A stretch of DNA of 6,620 nt from assembly GCA_030428025.1 (NCBI GenBank), contig JAUIBJ010000207.1, positions 1-6,620 of the forward strand, written 5' to 3'. Numbering within the stretch: the first letter of the stretch is position 1; every line of letters begins with the position of its first letter. The notes under the pieces were generated by a model, which was given only the letters and a program-made list of their open reading frames with translations, ran no database searches and was not told where the DNA came from. The position numbers and the translations under genes were made by a program. This stretch comes from Alphaproteobacteria bacterium (GTDB lineage: Bacteria; Pseudomonadota; Alphaproteobacteria; Rhodobacterales; Rhodobacteraceae). Positions 6,052 to 6,620 of the stretch are shown piece by piece.

Positions 6052-6620
6052 CCCGATCAAACTTTCGCTTCCCCGAAACCGGCCCCCATGCCGTCGCGCC
6101 CTGGCGTGTGCGCAAGGGCTTCGGGGACGAACACTTCCTCTCGGATTACCGCTATCAGGCTCCGCGCGAGGACCCCGAGCTGGCCGAGGTCTTTGTCTAC
6201 ACCCCCCGCATGTCCTACGATCCGGGCGAAACGGTGGAATTCCACGGCTCGACCACGGCGGACAAGTGGACGCTCCAGATCTACCGCGACGGCTGGCAGC
6301 CCGAGATGGCCCACGAGGCCTTCGACCTGCCGGGCACTTTCACGAAGACCTCCGAAACGGCCTATATGGACGGCTGCGACTGGCCGGTCCTGCATTCATG
6401 GGCAATCCCCGAAAACCAGCGACCGGGCTTTTACCGCGTCGTCTCAACCTGCATCCGCAAGGACGGGGAACGTTTCGTCCAGCATCACTTCTTCGTCGTG
6501 CGCCCCACGCCGGAAACCCGGCAAGGGAAGATCCTCTTCATGCTCGCGACAGGCACCTGGACCGCCTACAACGACTGGGGTGGGGCGAACCACTATTTCG
6601 GCACCTGGGGGCCGAACGGG
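6048..6620 (+). CDS. N,N-dimethylformamidase large (beta) subunit-like amidohydrolase (N-terminal 191 residues; cut by window edge)
   Basis: The frame starts at ATG 6048 (AGAGGA at 6033-6038, 9-nt spacer) and stays open to the last base. I recognise the family from an N-terminal beta-rich, immunoglobulin-like segment (about 46-150: VFVYTPRMSYDPGETVEFHG, later RPGFYRVV and HHFFVVRP) leading into KILFMLATGTWTAYNDWGG and NHYFG (161-184). This matches the start of the catalytic part of dimethylformamidase large subunits, which hydrolyse dimethylformamide to dimethylamine and formate using a mononuclear iron held by two tyrosines and a glutamate. Tyr174 and Tyr183 are near where a ligand tyrosine could fall; I cannot assign them. 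Unlike the two-subunit Paracoccus enzyme, no small-subunit gene lies just upstream, and the protein begins almost directly at the beta domain with no sign of an N-terminal lectin-like domain. It follows the aminotransferase by 55 nt. The true substrate is unknown; another amide or C-N bond is likely. Confidence 0.78.
   Translation, partial: MTRSNFRFPETGPHAVAPWRVRKGFGDEHFLSDYRYQAPREDPELAEVFVYTPRMSYDPGETVEFHGSTTADKWTLQIYRDGWQPEMAHEAFDLPGTFTKTSETAYMDGCDWPVLHSWAIPENQRPGFYRVVSTCIRKDGERFVQHHFFVVRPTPETRQGKILFMLATGTWTAYNDWGGANHYFGTWGPNG

Overview
The window comes from a GC-rich bacterium. Gene layout, protein families and codon use point to an alphaproteobacterium, most likely of the Rhodobacterales/Paracoccaceae type, but this is inferred from style alone and no marker gene is present. 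All gene-dense parts are strongly GC-rich. The one clear exception is the divergent intergenic region, where a hand count gives about 41% GC over 4401-4680.

Left arm (minus strand, read right to left from 4368 to 1): a complete potABCD-like ABC importer in the order ATPase, permease 1, permease 2, periplasmic binding protein. The first three genes overlap by exactly 4 nt (ATGA) at each junction. The binding-protein gene follows after 34 nt with its own strong Shine-Dalgarno sequence. A co-directional TetR-family regulator comes next, 116 nt further on, and runs off the left edge. Its best start is a TTG with a good ribosome binding site. A GC-rich hairpin lies between the binding-protein gene and the regulator.

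Centre (4369-4738): a 370-nt AT-rich divergent intergenic region with several short palindromes and promoter-like hexamers. These include a 15-bp inverted repeat directly next to a TTGACT box on the side of the rightward genes. It probably carries promoters and operators for both arms.

Right arm (plus strand): a class III PLP aminotransferase related to glutamate-1-semialdehyde aminomutase, then a gene of the N,N-dimethylformamidase large (beta) subunit family that runs off the right edge. A 20-codon mini-ORF bridges the two, with ATGA overlaps at both ends.

Taken together this looks like a regulated uptake-and-catabolism locus. The importer brings in a nitrogenous solute (the family is polyamine/amine/amino-acid-like, but key polyamine contacts of PotD seem absent). 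The dimethylformamidase-like hydrolase could cleave a C-N amide-type bond. The aminotransferase could remove or move an amino group. The TetR protein is the obvious candidate regulator. The substrate is unknown, and I know of no characterised pathway with this exact combination.
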